From contig CAIXUE010000009.1 of assembly GCA_903922545.1 (NCBI GenBank), positions 1 through 18,739 of the forward strand: DNA of 18,739 bases, read 5' to 3'. The notes under the pieces are model-generated. The model was given only the letters and a program-made list of their open reading frames with translations. It searched no databases and was not told the DNA's origin. The translations under genes were made by a program, and so were the position numbers. Of the stretch, positions 16,619-18,739 are shown one piece after another; within the stretch, counting starts at the first letter, position 1; every line of letters begins with the position of its first letter. Source of the stretch: an uncultured Alphaproteobacteria bacterium. Lineage in GTDB: Bacteria; Pseudomonadota; Alphaproteobacteria; Micropepsales; Micropepsaceae.

Positions 16619-16642
16619 GGTGATATCCGGCTGGATATAACG
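16619..16642 (+). promoter_or_regulatory. Second, upstream ModE box of the TonB-dependent receptor
   Basis: The element is GGTGATAT-N8-ATATAACG. The right arm is a perfect ModE half-site; the left arm matches at 6 of 8. It is directly followed, after one base, by the stronger box at 16644-16667, so the two form a tandem pair. The sequence TATAAC (16636-16641) inside it could serve as a -10. Confidence 0.55.
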
Positions 16643-16643
16643 G

Positions 16644-16667
16644 CGCTATATACGTTTCGCTATATCG
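16644..16667 (+). promoter_or_regulatory. Predicted ModE box of the TonB-dependent receptor
   Basis: The 24-bp inverted repeat is CGCTATAT-N8-CTATATCG, in which both arms have the form CGnTATAn, with spacing identical to the box before iorA. It ends 24 bp before the receptor ATG, where binding would block transcription or early elongation, as expected for repression when molybdate is plentiful. Confidence 0.83.
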
Positions 16668-16691
16668 AACAATAACAAGCGGGAAGCGACC

Positions 16692-18739
16692 ATGAAAAAC
16701 CAGCGCGGGGCGTACGCCGCCCAATCCATTCTTTCCAAACTTCTGGCCGGTACGGCGATCAGCCTGGTGCTGACGGCCCCTGTTTTTGCGCAGACCGCCC
16801 TGCCGCCCGTGCAGGTGCAAGGTCAGGATGCCGGTTCCTATACCGCGACGAATTCCGATCTGGTGAAGCTGCCGGAGCCGCTGCTGGATACGCCGACCTC
16901 TATCACCACCATTACCCAGCAGCAGATGTCGGATCGCGGCGACACCAACCTGAACGATGTTTTCCGCAACGTGCCCAGCATCACGCTGCAGTCCAGTGAA
17001 TCCAGCTGGGAAGGCAATGCGCCCTGGATCCGCGGCTTCTCGGCGCGCACCGACATGTTTCTGGACGGCATGCGCGATATCGGCATGTATTACCGCGATC
17101 CGTTTAACATGGACAAAGTCGAGGTGCTGGAAGGCCCCGACTCCATTTTGTTCGGGCGCGGTTCGACCGGCGGCGTCATTGAGCAGGACAGCAAGATGCC
17201 GGTGCAGGACCAGTTCACGGCCGCCAGTATCAGCGGCGGCACCAATTCCCTGGCGCGGGTGACGGCCGATGTGAATTTGCCGATCGATGGTCTTGGCACG
17301 CCCGCGGCCCTGCGCGTCAATCTGATGGGCAACACCAATGGCGTGGCCGACCGGGATGTCACCCATTTCGGCCGCTGGGGCATTGCGCCGACGCTGGCGC
17401 TGGGCCTGGGCACGCCGACGCGCGTGGATGTCAGCTATTTCCACCAGTCGGAAGACGATACGCCTGATTTCGGCACGCCCTGGTATTTCGGCGTGCCGGC
17501 ATCGGTGCCGCGCAACAATTTCTATGGGCCGCCCGGCAGCCTGAAGACCAATGCCGATATCGGCACCTTCAAGATTGAGCATGATTTCGACGGATTTACT
17601 CTGCGGGACCAGACCCGCTATGCCAATTACACGCGCAAGGAAACCGCGGGCAAGCCTGGCCTGGCCGCCAGCGTCACCACGGCGACGCCGCTGGCCTCCG
17701 CAGGTGTTTCTCTGACCGATTTCACCCTGGCCAGCACGGAGAGGCAGTTCCAGAACCAGCTCGATGCCCTGTCGAAATTCGATACGGGCGATGTTCATCA
17801 TGATTTGGATGTCGGCGCCGAATATGACTTCGAATCCTCGGACCCGAAATATTTCACCAACAACGGCCTGACCAACACGCTGCTGAATCCTAACGAACAT
17901 GCGGCTTTCGCGCCCACCTCCAGCTATCAGCGCGTGAACATCAACACCACGACCAATACCGAAGGCGCCTATGCCACGGACACGATGAAGCTGGCCGACC
18001 AGTGGCAGCTGATTCTGGGTGCGCGGGTGGATCGTTTCTCGGTCCATTTCCGCGAGCAGGTCTATGCCGTGCCGCCCGCGGTGACCGGCGTGGTGACCGC
18101 GACCAATATCAAGAACCGCGAAGACACGCTGCCCAGCTGGCATGGCGCGCTTTTGTACAAGCCTGCGGACAATGGCACCGTCTATTTCACCTATGGCACG
18201 TCGTTCAATCCGTCCGCCGAGACGCTGGACATTATCAGCAGCTTCACCAGCTTCAGCCTGAACAATGAGAATATCGGGCCGGAAAAGAATCGGTCCTTTG
18301 AGCTGGGCACCAAATGGTCGCTGCTGGGTGATGCACTGATGCTCGACGGTTCGCTGTTTGAAACCGACAAGACCAATGCACGCATCCCCGACACGTCACT
18401 TCCCGGGTTCAATACCTTGGGCGGCAACCAGCGGGTCCAGGGCTTTGAGCTGATGGCCCAGGGCAAACTCACCGAAGATTGGAATGTGTCGGTTGGCTAT
18501 GATTATCTGAGCAGCGGCACCACCAAGACCGCGCCGGGAGGCCCGCCTTTGGGTCTGCCGCTGACCTTCACGCCGCACAACAACGTCACGTTCTGGACGA
18601 CCTATCAGCTTTTGCCGCAGCTTGAGATCGGCGGCGGCGGGCAATATGCCGGCTCACGCTATGCCCAGACCACGGCCCCCATCGAACAGGCGCCCGGCTA
18701 CATCACGTTTGACGCCATGGCCAAATACACCGTCAACGA
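16692..18739 (+). CDS. TonB-dependent receptor, catecholate-siderophore (Fiu-like) type, candidate molybdenum uptake receptor (partial)
   Basis: This outer-membrane receptor runs open for 682 codons to the window edge; the last strands of the barrel and the stop are missing. An export signal ends at VFA-QT (about residue 33), then comes a candidate TonB box (LPPVQVQG, 37-44), the plug domain (about 60-165: LDTPTSITTITQQQMSDRG, FRNVPSITLQ, WIRGFSARTDMFLDGMRD, LEGPDSILFGRGSTGGVI) and a beta-barrel with alternating aromatic strands. The plug wording resembles the Fiu-type catecholate siderophore receptors, but has GGVIEQDSK where Fiu-type proteins usually show GGVINQVSK. GGGAAG precedes the ATG. 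Two predicted ModE boxes lie in its promoter and the ModE gene is next door, so I infer that its cargo is molybdate, perhaps bound to a catechol chelator. Iron-siderophore uptake is the conservative alternative. Confidence 0.9.
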   Translation, partial: MKNQRGAYAAQSILSKLLAGTAISLVLTAPVFAQTALPPVQVQGQDAGSYTATNSDLVKLPEPLLDTPTSITTITQQQMSDRGDTNLNDVFRNVPSITLQSSESSWEGNAPWIRGFSARTDMFLDGMRDIGMYYRDPFNMDKVEVLEGPDSILFGRGSTGGVIEQDSKMPVQDQFTAASISGGTNSLARVTADVNLPIDGLGTPAALRVNLMGNTNGVADRDVTHFGRWGIAPTLALGLGTPTRVDVSYFHQSEDDTPDFGTPWYFGVPASVPRNNFYGPPGSLKTNADIGTFKIEHDFDGFTLRDQTRYANYTRKETAGKPGLAASVTTATPLASAGVSLTDFTLASTERQFQNQLDALSKFDTGDVHHDLDVGAEYDFESSDPKYFTNNGLTNTLLNPNEHAAFAPTSSYQRVNINTTTNTEGAYATDTMKLADQWQLILGARVDRFSVHFREQVYAVPPAVTGVVTATNIKNREDTLPSWHGALLYKPADNGTVYFTYGTSFNPSAETLDIISSFTSFSLNNENIGPEKNRSFELGTKWSLLGDALMLDGSLFETDKTNARIPDTSLPGFNTLGGNQRVQGFELMAQGKLTEDWNVSVGYDYLSSGTTKTAPGGPPLGLPLTFTPHNNVTFWTTYQLLPQLEIGGGGQYAGSRYAQTTAPIEQAPGYITFDAMAKYTVN

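Noticed and set aside
16116..18143. A 675-codon open frame on the minus strand opposite the TonB-dependent receptor
   Set aside because: It has low-complexity, arginine- and glycine-rich content and no family motif, and it lies opposite a clear receptor gene and also crosses modE and the promoter boxes. It is a high-GC antisense artefact.

Overview
The window reads as an alphaproteobacterial chromosome segment of high GC content. The first 5 kb carry the conserved order murA, a DUF2948 gene, hisD, a UPF0262 gene, infA, maf, an RNase G gene, yacG and tRNA-Phe(GAA). I know this order from Alphaproteobacteria. The genus cannot be fixed from sequence alone; a Rhizomicrobium/Caulobacterales-like organism is only a guess.

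Housekeeping block (1-4963). These genes lie on one strand and mostly overlap by a few bases. Two are abnormal. The DUF2948 gene has an in-frame TAA at codon 107, after which the family-like C-terminus continues in the same frame up to the hisD start. The maf gene has no ATG, GTG or TTG that would include its essential N-terminal SPRR motif.

Molybdenum block (4964-18739). Nearly every gene after the tRNA concerns molybdenum. (a) iorAB encodes a Tat-exported molybdenum hydroxylase of the isoquinoline oxidoreductase/aldehyde dehydrogenase type. (b) A convergent minus-strand operon encodes an XdhC N-domain protein, an XdhC C-domain/MobA-like fusion, a cytochrome b561-type membrane protein and a Tat-exported SUOX-family enzyme. 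(c) moaB and moeA serve cofactor synthesis. (d) modA (minus strand) and modB-modC (plus strand, behind moeA) form a molybdate ABC importer. (e) A small exported SUOX-like protein has no recognisable Mo-binding cysteine. (f) A short ModE-type regulator lacks a molybdate-sensing domain. (g) A TonB-dependent receptor of the catecholate-siderophore type runs off the right edge.

The main discovery is a set of 24-bp inverted repeats of the form CGTTATAT-N8-ATATAACG, the layout of the Escherichia coli ModE operator as I remember it. I find one upstream of iorA, one between xdhC and moaB, a weak one between modA and moeA, one before the small SUOX-like gene, and two in tandem before the TonB-dependent receptor. 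All Mo-related transcription starts in the window except modE's own therefore carry a candidate site. The simplest reading is a ModE regulon that includes an outer-membrane receptor. This suggests high-affinity uptake of molybdate, perhaps as a catechol (molybdophore) complex, passed by the receptor to the periplasm, then by ModABC to the cytoplasm, then into cofactor by MoaB/MoeA/MobA-like/XdhC and finally into the Ior and SUOX enzymes.
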